From NCBI GenBank assembly GCA_013397845.1, contig VZTG01005455.1, positions 70,079-134,078 of the forward strand: a DNA stretch of 64,000 nucleotides, given 5' to 3'. Below the pieces are notes generated by a model. That model saw nothing but the letters and a program-made list of their open reading frames with translations. It was not told the DNA's origin and did no database searches. This document shows positions 24,918 to 37,600 of this stretch, piece by piece (the first letter of the stretch is position 1; each line of letters starts with the position of its first letter). Source of the stretch: Melanocharis versteri (lineage: Eukaryota > Chordata > Aves > Passeriformes > Melanocharitidae). The position numbers and the translations under genes are program-made.

Positions 24918-27900
24918 CCCAGTTTCAGAACATTGTGTTGCAGAAGTGGGGGAAATATTGCAGGAGTGAATCTGATTTCCTACTTCAAGCATAAATCTTA
25001 CAGGCTCAGCTTCGTCTCAGTTTTTAGTTTTGTCCTAAAAGTTGCTGAAATAGAAGCCTGTGTTTGGATTAACCACAGGTGTCTGTGTATAGCTCTGGGA
25101 GGGTTTTCTGGGGTTATTCTGCTCCTCTTGTTTTTTTACACCCAGATTCTGCAGTGTGGGCTCAGGTCATTTGGTACCTCAACTGGCTAGATGTCCGCAC
25201 TGCAGTGGTGCATGACCTTTGTGATCATCTTTGTAATCAGGAGAGAGGGAAGGGAGACAAGGACCAATAAAAAGGTTGTGGGGTTCTTTGGCGCCTCACA
25301 ATTCAGGTTTTGCTTTGATAGGAATTCGAGAATCCAGATATTCTTGTGAAATGAACCTGAAGTGGGTATGGGTAGAGCAAACAGGTGATGACACGGAAAC
25401 CAAGAGACTATCCAGAAGTTCTCAACACAGCCTTTCCCATGTTTTACTTGTTTCTTACTTGCACATTACTTGAATACATCTGTTGAAGTCCGTGGGAATT
25501 CTTTTGAGTGAAATTGAAGTATGGGGAGTTGTTAGTTATAAGGTTTGCAGCATCTGTTTCATGCTATCAAAGCTTCATCCCTTGGCTACAGCTCTCCTGG
25601 AATCAGACTGTGTGTGGGTACATCTGTCTCTGTGTGTGTATGTGTGTGTGTGTGCATTTGCTTCCTGAGATTCGCTGCTACCTCTTGGGCCATAAATATT
25701 GTGTGAACCACAACGGAGGCCTGTCTACTGCTGGTGTCAGCCCAAGTGTGGAAGTACATAAAACAAAAAAAGTACTAAGGAAAAGTCCACTAAACTTGGA
25801 AAGTCCCAGCTGGCCAAGCCTGGGCTTTGGGAGCTGCCTGGAATGAATGATCTGTACCTGGAATAATTTTGTTTATTCACTGACTCTCTAAGATATGATG
25901 CGAAAATTGTGGTTTTTGCATAATGCTAAGGTCACAGTGATAGAGATATTTTTTAGTTAATGGAAATTTTGGATTCACTATAAGCAATTTTTCCCTTTAA
26001 GAAGGAAAACTACAGATGGACTCTCATTCTATTTGCTGATATATAATAAGAACAGGTGTATCACCCCAAGAATGCCTATTGCTGTGACAAATCACAAGAA
26101 GGGGAGAAAGACAGTGCCTGCTAAATTTAGCCTGTGCAAATCCAGTACATTCCAAATCCATGGAGTGAAATACTGTTTGGAGTGAAATATGATTGAAATA
26201 TTTCTGGAAATATAACTTCACTGGCTAGTTCACCACCTGGACTTAGTTTTCGTATTGTAGAAGAGTAATTAAATTTTTATTATTTTTAAATTATAGCCCC
26301 CCCTCCCCCCCTGCCTTCCCAAATATCAGTTCTCTTGTCTTCCCACTGAAGCAAGCACTGTTAAGCTGCTATAACTTTTAGAGCATGAAAGCAAATGTTG
26401 TAAAGAGGTCACTGTAAAGGTCATGCAGCAGGTTTGATGTGTCAGTGGATAAATGATGGGATCACATCTGGAACAGTTTGGTGAATAAATAAAATGTGGA
26501 AGCTCATATATCACTGCCCACCTTCCAATCTGTAAAGGAAAGAGAAAATAAATTTTCTAATAACCTTGTAAAGCACATAAAAGATATTGAATAAACTCTT
26601 GAAATTTTGTGACTAAAACTGTCTGTATTAAATAATGATTTTAAGAGTGGCAAAAAGCTTGATTTACAGTATGAGTCTTCGGTGTAAAATGTTGTTTTAT
26701 TTTATGGTTTATTTATTAGACTATACTTGGATAGCTTTGAAAAATACAATTTTGAGTTTAACTATGTGTTATTGAAACACTCTTCCTTTAGATATGTCCC
26801 CCAGAGGTATTTTATATTTACACGTAGGGAAAAGAATTTTCAATTTTTATTATGCAGTGCTGCATTATTGCTTATACTGCCACTATATTCTGCCTTCTGC
26901 AAGTAACATTAATATATGCATATTTTACTGCCATTACCTTCAAAAGGCCTTAGAAAACCCATAGGTCTAAAATTATTTCTCTAAGTTGGTCATTACCTGC
27001 TACTGAATTAAGATACAACAGGCTGTATATTGTTTTACTGGGCCATTAATAATAAGCCCCTGTGAGCTGTAAGACAGTAAGCTAGAAACTAAGTAATTTC
27101 GGGCACCAAAGGTATGTACGGTAGTAGTAAAAGGCTCATAGAAACCTGTTCTGGAGTGTGAATGCCTTTGGTGTCTGATGTGGGACTCCAGGCAGGGGAT
27201 GGGTTTTGGTCTCCTGACTCCTGCAGACAGCTCCTTGGGGCAAGTGGCAGTGGCTGGTGGGGCTGTGTGGGGAGGAAGCACACTAGTGTAGAGAATCAGT
27301 CCATGCAGACGTGTGTGTGTGTGATGTACAGGCATTGCCAGCAGCTACACAGAGTTCTGCTGCCCATTTTCCTCCCTTGCACAGACTGTGGCAGTGCCCG
27401 AGCTGTGCTCTGAAGACACACAGAGAACCACCCTCTGCTGAAGTCACCGGGGCTTTGGACAGGCACTGGGTACAACCAGACACAGTCTGTGCTGTGGGGA
27501 AAGCAGACAAATTAGCCATGGCACTGCTGCTGTTTTGCTGGGAAGGAAGAGCTGAAGCCAGTGCCCGGTGCAGCCATGGAGAAAGTGCCTCATCAGCTTC
27601 AGCCAAAGTCGTCTGGGAACAATACGGTGAATGTTTGTTGTTGGAGGCTATGGATGTAGGGAACTGTGGGGTGGATGTGGGTGTGTAGGCTCTGGGTTCT
27701 AGGGTAGTTCATGAAGAAACCTGAAATGTCACCAACTAATGCTTGTTTGACTCCTACCTTTCACACGTGCAGTTCAAAGCATTTAGCATCTGAGATGATG
27801 CAGCAAGAACTAACAACAACCAGAGGCAAAGTCTAAGCTGGTTATAACCACAAATAGAGCTTTTATTCTGGAAGACCATGTTACCTGTAACCTTCAACCT

Positions 27901-30044
27901 AAACTTGGGGATCACAGATCACCTGCTGGACATCTTTGAAACTGATGCCAGGAAGCAAATCAATGACTTACAATAACACTATTTTCCCAAATATTATCTT
28001 CTTGCAGATAAGTTAATTCTGCAATTTCTCCAATTCATTTATTGAGCTCCCCTTTAATGTGGGTTTGGTTTCTTGTCCCTGTCAGACAGCTCTTCTAAAT
28101 ATCTTATTCCTTTGATGAGCTGAAGCCTCTTCAAATATCAAGCTCATACTTTATAGCCAACTTAGCTCCATTAAATTTTTGGCAAATGTATGGTCATGTG
28201 GTCTTTGAAGACAGCCATATTTAATACAACTCTGTGTAGCTTTTTTCCTCAGAGGAAACGTCATTTTACTTGCAGAAAGAATTTTATACTTTAGCCCTGG
28301 TTTCTGACTCCCTGAGCAGACCAGTGAGTGTCTCAGTCTTGCCACGGGAACTTGGAACTTTGCGTTTTTCTCTTTTGTTTTCCTGTGAAGGGTTCCAGTT
28401 ACTCTAAGGATGAACAGGAGCATGTGAAATACTCTGCAGAGAGTGACAGAGTTGGGGCAGAATGTGACACCTGTTCTAAGGCAACAGAGGTTGTAAAGGG
28501 AACAGTTTCTTTAGCAGACACATGATGAGGTGCTGTGTTGAGAGTCTTGTCCAGTAGAAGTGATCAATGAGTTTCTTTGCAGAAATGAAACTTACTTCTT
28601 ACTCAACTTTATTAATCTTAAATTTTTCTTTTGCAAGCTGAATTGTATTAATTTAGGAATTCATCTGGGAATCTGCACCCAGGATGGCCATGGGGGACAG
28701 CCCATGAAGAGAGGGGCATGACACAGACATTGCCTGTGTGATGACAGAGAAAGCATCGCAGGATGAGTGGCTATCAGAAGCTCAGGATTTGTTACCAGCT
28801 GATGATTTTGTTATTATCTGCTTCAGACGTGCAACCTCTACTTTCAGCAGTGAAAAGCTTTGTGGTTCTGGTCCTAGTCAGGGTTTCAACCCTCAGCTGA
28901 GAGCCAAGGCTACACATCTTATATCCTAGTCCCCCAGGCAAACCCTTTAAGGCTTCATTCTACCTCATCTCATAGCTGTGGGGGGAGGCAGGACCCAGCC
29001 TTAAGTCAAGTGGCTCAAAGTCCATGAACCAACCTTTGCAAACGTGCACTGAATTGTTATGCACACAACCTTGTTGGTGGCAAATGGTGAAGCTGGGAAG
29101 AAAAGCCAGGAACCCTCATTTCATGGCTGGATTTCTGACTCTGTCATTCTAGCCCAGAACAGGACAGTGTCTCTCAGATTTCAGTAGTAGCTAAGCACAG
29201 AAATATCACAGCTCATCTGGCCCTAATCCCGCAGTTCTTTGCCCCACTCATACCCTCACTGTACTTTTGGAGCCAGTTACTATTTTGCTGTGGGATATTT
29301 TCAACTTCCCTGTACTTTTCTGAGAAGTTTTAATCTAGAGGGAATGTCTGGGTTTAGAGACATGCACAGCAGAACAACAGTGCTGCGAAGATTATGGTTT
29401 TAATCAGAGTGAAGCAATGCTTCTGCTAATTTTGTTGTGTAGTGTGTGATAGAAGAGATCATGTTCAGTTTCCCCTTTCAAACTATGGGACATTTTGTAT
29501 TTTCTATTTCCTGCTAGAAGCCATCAAATCTTTTTGAAATTCAGTTGAACAACTGTCCTTGCAAACAAGAAGAGGTTAACAGATGATATTGTAGGCTCAA
29601 GGAAAAGCATGAGATTGAGGAAGAAAATATGAATCTTTCAGAACTATAAAGATCATGGCAAATATTCAGAAAATTTGAGCTGGTGCCATGCTGTTAGAAG
29701 ATCCAATAATTTTCATTTTGAAAGATTTCAGCACATTTACAAACTGTGGTCAGCTAAACATGCTGCTAAATCGATACCCGAAACACTTTTTAGCTTTTTC
29801 AACTTAATTCTTGCATCTGGTTTTCCTGGGGGAGGGTGCAGGTCTGAAAATTTACTGTAACATAACATATACGAGGTGAGATGTGATGCATGGCTGAGGG
29901 GCGGATTGGCCCAACAATCCATGGTAGGGCTACATTATAGTTCTACAATCCCCCATCCATCTTTGTCAGGTGAGTATGCTTTAAATGGGAAGTGGTAGCC
30001 ATTGGAACATGTAAGATTAATAGGTGATGTGTGTGTTAATTACA
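24918..30044. other. Unique sequence with short simple repeats, no gene seen
   Basis: An imperfect TG dinucleotide run lies at 25,630-25,654, and a C-rich run at about 26,297-26,313. The longest frame (125 codons, plus, 27,311-27,688) overlaps a 107-codon minus frame over the same GC-richer DNA and has no domain. No gene or mobile element supported. Confidence 0.5.
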
Positions 30045-30450
30045 GGATCATAGATGTTGGGTTTGTAATGATCTTTATAGACTGTTGAGTCAAATCCCTG
30101 GGATCTCTTGTGGTTTACCCCAGGTATTTTCCCTCAGAGAGTGCTCGCTGGCGTCAGCTGGAATGTGTCTGTTGATAATGCTTGTGCTGCTTCTCTCTTC
30201 AGGCTGTTATGCTGTTGAATTACTGTTCCTGTTGGAAAGTTTTTTCTTGTTATCTAATCTAAACTTACCCTTCTCTAATTTAAAGCCATTACCTCTTGTA
30301 GTACATTGCACTTGGCCAACCTTAAAGAAGTCTTTCTTCTCCTTTACATTATTTCCTCTCAAGTATTAATTACCTCCAACACTTCTCTTTATTTCTTTAA
30401 GCTATTTAGGTTAACTTCTCTTAACCTTTCTTCGAACCCTCCTCTCAAAG
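30045..30450 (-). mobile_element. Old CR1 LINE fragment, antisense
   Basis: On the plus strand the segment begins AGGATCATAGATGTTGGGTTTG, then has AATGATCTTTATAGACTGTTGAGTCAAAT-like sequence and later CTTGTTATCTAATCTAAAC, CTAATTTAAAGCCATTACC and TCTTGTAGTACATT. This is the order of the reverse complement of the CR1 3' region, including the characteristic 'ATCTAATCTAAA' and 'TTAAA-CCATT-CCTTGT' blocks. It is much more diverged than the copy at 10,635, so it is probably an old subfamily. The right limit is uncertain. Confidence 0.75.
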
Positions 30451-33400
30451 GTTGCGTAAGCTGCCATATTGTCTTGGAAATGTTAACTGTTGCTAAAAGC
30501 ACTTCTTATAGAGCACACTCCTACCGAGTGTGCAGCTGGATAAATATGTGGTGACCTTTTCTCTAGGAGCTTTCGTGGTCATAGCATGGTCATGTAGGTG
30601 ATTCTTAACTACTGATTTCCCAGCAATGTACTTGGTGTTCTCTGCTTTTGTGTGTAGATAAATCGGAGTTCACTTAAGAGTAAAGAAGCTGACCTGAGAA
30701 ATAGCCAATACGATTGCTCAAAACCTAACATGAAAAACTGAGAGAGGGTGGATGGACTGGCAGTAAAATCTGAATTGTGACCTTCTAGAGGACAGGCTCT
30801 GTTCATTAACGCCTCAGCGTTACTGAGGAAGCATGGAACAGCACGGAAGGTTTAGTGCTGGGCACCCTTCTCTTTTAGGGGCTCAGAGAGACTTGCAGCC
30901 TTGGTTGGCTCTCAGACCTGAGTGCTGGAACCTGTCTGTGGTCAGGACACTTCAAAGTCAGTTTGGTGGAAACTCAGTTGCGTAACTGGGGTTTGCAACT
31001 GATGTGGACCCCAAAACATAACTGTGTATAGTGAAGCTGCCCAGAAATCACTTCCCCTCTGTCCAGCCCTTGGTAGGGTTATTCCTACCAAGAAATGCTT
31101 ACTTCCAGAAATTCACAGAGGAAGTTCTTTGTGCTCTCCTGGGCACATGAGGTAATTCTGCAGCTTCTAATGCAGGGTACTTACGGAAGAACTAGTTGGA
31201 ATCTGGTTCTTAATCAAGAATCATTATGTCAGGAGGAAAAAGTTTTGCTCTACTGGTCTGAGCAAGGGACATGCATATAAGGAGAAATTATGTTATCCCT
31301 TTAACAATCCAGCTGTTAAACTCCACATGGGAACATCTGTTTCCTTCATATTCTTCACACAGGATGGGGGTTTGGCTCTCAAAGACAAGGAGCTTTCCTA
31401 TCACCTTGTATATTTTATTCTGTTCCACTCTTTCACTTTTTCCAGAGTAGATTTCAGGTGTTATTTGATACCTGTCAGGAAAGGGCTCATCTCTTACAGC
31501 ATTGGCTTCTTGTGTCTTGCCTTTGAGACCCTCCAGTATTGCTTATTCCATCAGGGAATTAAAACATTCAAATTGATGCAAGCAAGATGAGAACAGGTTG
31601 AGATACTGGCAGAGTGGTTTTTGTTAACAGTTGTTTCCAGGCCAAAAAAATTTGAGGACCACTGTGTTTGGGGGAGAGTAGAATTTGTGAGAAGCCACCT
31701 CCCTCTCACACGTGCATCCCGTTTGCTGGCTGACAAAAGCTGCATATCCAGCATGCCCCATTTCTTCCGTGCCTGACAACAGGCATCTCGGGATCTTGTT
31801 TTAGAAGCGTATGAACAGTGGTAAAACTGAGGTTTGCTGAATTCTTGCCCAGAGCTTTTCTGACTCATCACATGGTATATTCACATGTAACTCATTTTTC
31901 CAGCAAATCTTTACTCCAGACCTCAAAGAGGATACAGACTGAATGAAGAGTTGCTGTTTCTTTTCTAGAAGTTTATGTGGAAACAGATTCCTATTTCTGT
32001 TATCCTGATTGCATTTTCAAGCCTGATGCTGCTCTTTGTGCTGTTTTAAGTCCTGTACTTGAAAGAGTTCCAAAATAAGGGGAAATCCTTGTAGTAGTTG
32101 TGCAGCTGAAATGATCAGGTGACAGGTAATAATTTGGTGTAAAAAGGCAAATGAAGGTGTATTTATGAATATGTCATTCTCTCAGGAAAGTGAGAAAAGC
32201 AGTCCTTCTTTATTTTTTTTCACCTTTTTTATGTGCCACATTATAAAAGAAAAAAAAAGGCAAATTCTGGTCTCCAGACCACTTTGCATCAAATGTTTTA
32301 CCCTTGCAAGAGCTGCTCACTCTTTCTGACAGAATCCAACTGGCAAAACCTTCCAGTCAGAGATGAAGAATTGAGGAGCTCTGTGATGGCCCAGGGCCTG
32401 GCTGGCTTAGTGATGGTGTTTTCAGCTACCAGTTGTGAGCCTTGATCTCCTGTTGCTCCAGTGTTTCCTCCTTCCAAGGTGTGTTATTTTCTGCAGTCAT
32501 GAATTGGTGATTCCTGCCGTGGTAGTATAATTTCTGGAAGGAATTCCCTAAAGGGAAAATTCAATACTATCTTTGAATCCTAAAGCTGAAAATATCTTAT
32601 ATATCAATGCTACTTGACCACTGAACACTTCGTTATGCAGCAATAGTGTAATGGGGCCAGGACACACCAGGGAATATAATGGTGAGGAATCCTGGAAAAT
32701 CCTTTATTTCACCAAGCTGGGCAAAAGTTTGGGGAGTAAATTTTTTATGTCTAATAGGTTAAGGCTGCTCTCCCTCTCTATGTAGGAGACACCAGAATTG
32801 TGCGCAGAATCAGCATTCACAGAATGTATGGAGTGTTTGTGATGGGTGCACTTAGCTCTGTCTGGGCACTGGAGGCTCCTCAGTGGGTACAAAGGGAGCA
32901 AACGTGGAGTGCAGCTCAATCTCCTGCCCACTGGATTGCTCTCTGCAAAGAGGGAATGGTGGAAATGTGGTGTTACTGCTCACATTGGATGCCTGCGCCA
33001 TGGTAACACTGTTTGGTAAAGGAGCCTCCTTTTGAAACATTCCCAGAACTCCTGATTTTGCAAACCTCCTGATGTCTGCCAACACACATGCAGTTCTAGT
33101 CCCACAGAAGCCAGAAATCACTGAATTGTGCAGAGACATCTCTAGAGGATCATCTTTGGCATATAAATGTTCATACACAATGTGAGAATGGGAAAAACAA
33201 ATGTGGCACCCTCTTGAACGGGTTGATTTATGATAGCAGAGGAGTTGGGAAGTACAAAACTGCCTTCCGGGACCAGCTAATTTCATGTTTTAGTTGCTTG
33301 TAAATAAGTGAGTTTCAGATAAATGCACCCATCTAGCTGACTGCACGTTTCATTACTGGGAGGATTAAGCCAGTTTAAAAGATTTAGGAGACTACTGCGC

Positions 33401-34429
33401 CAAGTTCGTGTTTTTTAAGAGTGAAGACTGCCAAGCCCAGTGGGTGTAAGGGCTTTGGAAGCACTTTTATGAACTATTCCTGATGCATATCTTCAAAATA
33501 TTTAAAGCAACACCTATCATAGGCCGTTCTCTCTTTATCCTCTCTTCATCCTCTCTTCATGCCAAGTAATGGTGCCACGTGGTTTCTGCAACTGAAATAA
33601 CTCTTGGAATACAACATCCTGCAGCTCGGTGTGCAGTCTATGTTGGCAGGACTTCTCTTTTCCCTTTTTTTCCCCTCCAGGATTTCTGCATATTGGGTAT
33701 GAGTGCTAATAAACTGTTTGGGAGCCACTATTATTGTGTTAATCTGGATTTGGCATTGTGAGGATATTAAAGTGATTCCATTATCAGCCTCGTGAATATA
33801 AAATGCCATGGACTTTTAAATACTTACATTATTGTGAGGTTCAGGCCCAAAGGTATGAGGGGGCTGTATTCAGGCCTCCCATGATGGAGTCTTGGGTGTA
33901 AAGTGGGATTTAGCCTCCTGACTACGCAGGATTATCACATCCTATCTCCCTATACAATGAGTGAAGAATAAGCGATTGTGTTGACTAAATGATGTGTTTA
34001 TAGCAAATGATATTTTTTTTTCCACTGGTTTTAGAGGGAAGTGGTGTCTGAACAGTAGCTTAAGCCCTTCTCATTATTCCGAATGCAGCCACTGGAAAAT
34101 CTTCTCGCTTGCCTTCCCTGAGTTCAGGTGTGTACCAAGGTCAGGTTGTGCTGAGCTTCATTTTGGGGTCCCCTGAGCCCAGACTTCAGGTTGTTTTACC
34201 TGTTTTTCTCAAAGAGCACTTAAAAAAAAAGCAAGCTTTCATGGGACAGTTGTTCATACCAACACCATCATATTCTTTTAAGGCGTGTCTAGGCATTTTA
34301 TCCAAGAATTATTTTTGTTGCTCTCTGTACCTGGTGGTGCAGGCTGGGGGGTGCTGCCATAACACGACGTCGCTTCCCTGTGCTGTGCAGAACCTCAGAA
34401 CACACTGCAGGCCATGTGAGTGGTAACAT
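30451..34429. other. Unique sequence, no gene seen
   Basis: The longest frame is a 144-codon minus ORF (32,852-33,286) without any recognisable domain or signal. The motif TCCTCTCTTCA is directly repeated once at about 33,538-33,560. Nothing else supported. Confidence 0.5.
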
Positions 34430-34600
34430 GTAAATCATCATTAGCAGATGTTTATTGTTTCTTTTCAGAAAATCAGATTTGACTAATCAGCCTAAGTGAA
34501 ACATATGCTGAAATTAATTAAAATTTGTTTTAAAATAATTTGCATGCTTATTGCTTTTAACTGATTGTAATTGGGGCTTTTGAGTACGTTTTAACAGACA
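34430..34600. promoter_or_regulatory. Candidate conserved non-coding element
   Basis: AT-rich unique sequence with an octamer-type ATTTGCAT (in AATAATTTGCATGC), several TTAATTAA/TAATTG homeodomain-type cores and no frames or repeats. This resembles developmental enhancers. Composition is the only evidence. Confidence 0.22.
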
Positions 34601-37600
34601 GAGTCACCTAGGTTGAGCTTTTCAAAGCACCGACTGGCATGTCACCATTAATCTTCCACTGCTGGCTGAACGATCTGTATTGCACTGAGTTCTCAATCCC
34701 ACCAAATCACAGCGAAAAAGAAGGAGCATGTCATTGTTACCCATTTTGCTATGGTGGTTTTGTCATGAGTACAATTGCTGAGATATGTGTGCCATGATGA
34801 AAGATGTGATGATTACAGAGTAACTGAAGATGGCAGAGCTTTTATGAATAATACACAGCATTGCTTCAGCATTGCGTGTGGTGGAAAGTCTCATTGTTTT
34901 GGCAAGATTGCTCACCTACAGACATGAATTCCAGCCACCTCTAGCATCCCCCCTGGACAGCATTGGGGATGTCAAGACTGTCAGAGACACCCATGGTGTA
35001 GAGTGGCCCTACATGTGAGTGCCCTGGCCAGCCAGGCTGTGAAGCAGCTGTCTGACACTCTGCTTTGGTCCTGGAGGGAGCCAGCTGGCTCTGCAGGCAG
35101 GGACATTTAGGGTGGAGAGGGACTGGCATCCTCTCAAGTTCTGCCCCAGCATGCAGCATGGCTCAACTGGCTCAACCCACTTGTCTCTGGGAATCCAGCA
35201 GAAGAGCCAAAGGCAGCAGCAGCAGCTTTGCCAGAGCACGCTGGTGCCTCGCTTTCAGGCCCAGCCAACACGCCTGCCTGGGTTCTGTGTCTGGTGCTGC
35301 TGTTGACTTACTGCTGAGCACTGGGCAAGTCACTTCTGTTTTGCTCTCCACGCTTTTTTAGCTGAAGGAAATAGCTGGGTCTGAGAACTGTCTCTTTGAT
35401 AACAGCAGGTTATACAATGGAGCTCTGAACAGGACATGCTTTTAACTCTGAGCTTCTCACTGGGAGCCAATGAATCATGTGCTCCAGGTTTTACATGGGC
35501 TTCTTAATGGTCTCCAGGTGGAGATGAAGGTGTGGGTTATGACCTATAACTTCCTAAATAGCCTGGGGCTGGCCTAGCCATGGGACTGCCTTTCTCTGTG
35601 TTGTGTCCTGCCATGGTAGGCTGAAATGTGCTCCTTAGTGGAAATAACAAGGTGACCAGCAGTCTGCAGCCAGTCTTCAGGAAGTGGTCCCTTTTCCCCC
35701 ACCCCCACTTCTTTGGTTTGCAATTATCAAGAAAGAAATTGTCAAGAATGGCCCTGGGAAAAAAAGTATTTGAGTGAATCTAGAGCTCTTAGGGGCAAAA
35801 GGCTACCTAGTCAACCAGGTGAGCTCCAGTAAAAGGCCTTTCAGTAAGGAGAAAGTTAAATTTAATTGTATTTAGTCTCATAAAGGCAACAGCCCTCATC
35901 TGGAGAATCTAAGCAGACCTGGACTTTGGCTCCTTTATGCAAAGTAGGCCTGCCAGTGGAGCTATGTACCAGCATCCTGCCACTGATAAATACTGTTCAT
36001 CCCAGCAGAGGATTTGTCTCACTAGCACTGCTTACCCTGCAGCAGAGCTTGCAGGATTAGTACAGGACTTGGTTTGTTCTTTTCATTCATTAGCTCACTT
36101 AGATCTTCGTCAGACCACACTGAAGACAAGAGGCACTTATTAAGAGCAGCAGTTTGTTTCAAGTGCTTTCTCATAAGTTTTCAAATCTTCCTGCTATAAT
36201 GTCACAGCATCACTAGCTCCTGTGATGGAGAATAACAGTGGTTCATTAAGCTCATAAATCCAAAAGGAAGAAAGACTCTCCTGGAGACATGAGTAGCTTT
36301 ATAACAAACATAGCAGCAGGAGAGCCTGCAAATTATCAGCCCAATGCTTTATAAGCATTTTATCTTCAGTTGGGGGAAATTACAATAAAGAGCAATGAGT
36401 AAGTGAAACATAAACTATGGCATAAACATGCCCCGTGCTCCCTTCTGTCCACGTTTCATGTAAAAGCTTATTTGAAGTCATGGCACCAGGGTGAGAATCC
36501 AGGACAATTTCAGAAGCTCTTTCTCATCCAAAGATTTGCCCAGGCTGGAAATTACACAGGTTTATATGTTATGTGTACAAATTCTGCCAGAAGAGTGAAA
36601 ATATATACAACATTTAACAATATCTCCCCCATTATTCCAATGCAAGTGCTGCATGACAATGAGCTTGATGATGTTTACACCCTATCCAACAGTTTTGTCA
36701 CTACCACATTTTTAAGTGTGCAGCTTTGATTTATGACTAGTGATACTATGATCCCAGCCTGTAAATTTTTACAGCAAGCAGACTTGAATTATGTGTTGAG
36801 TCTGCTGTACTGGATCAAAAATGTTCAAAATCCTCTCTGGGAAGATTTAAATGTATACAGTCTCTAAGCCATGAAAATATTGCTCTAATGTGCCTATGTG
36901 ATTTTTAACAGATTGTGAGTTCAAATCCATTTATCAGCTGATGTCTAATGAGTTTGGCAGGCCCCTACTACATTAAGTATAAGAAAAACTATGAGCATAA
37001 TGATGTAGACTGAGGAGAATTTAATGAACAAATAAGTGACCTTCATGTTTATGTGAGATAAAGATTTCATGCCAAATTTTGCATAATTTACGCTGGAGAT
37101 AATGGAGTATTTATTAGATTTCTTCTCTCCTTTATCCTCTTCTTTGCATGCTGTTTTTTGCACAGCAGACCTGTGTCATCCATAGTATGTGACTGGGAAG
37201 AGTGCAGCTGGCCTGCAGTGGCTAAACCTTTTAATTCTTCTTGGGGGAATCTGACTGGACAAAATAAAGGAGTAAGTTATCCGAGGCCTGTTTCAGGGTG
37301 GCAGCTCTGCTAGGGGTCAGTACATGATTGCCACATGTCCTGGGGTTCACCTTGGTGCCTCCAAGTGACTGACATCACTGCTTATCACTTCTGCATGTCA
37401 CCAATTTTGATGCATAGGTATGTATTTAGGAACTTAATTACAGGCACTTTTCTCTGCAAAATGTGTCCCAGCATTCTGGCCTGAATACCACAGTGTTTCC
37501 TGACAAGTGACTGGCTCTAATGTCTTTGGAGAAGGGACTGCCCTTTGGATGAGGAAATCTTGAGCCCAAGGCTGTACTTCAAGCCGGCTGATACGGGCTT

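Noticed and set aside
32852..33286. 144-codon minus frame
   Set aside because: No motif, no compositional bias toward coding, and overlapping plus frame.
36905..36935. GTTCAAATCC, resembling a tRNA B-box
   Set aside because: No A-box or cloverleaf pairing upstream; a tRNA or tRNA-derived SINE cannot be built around it.
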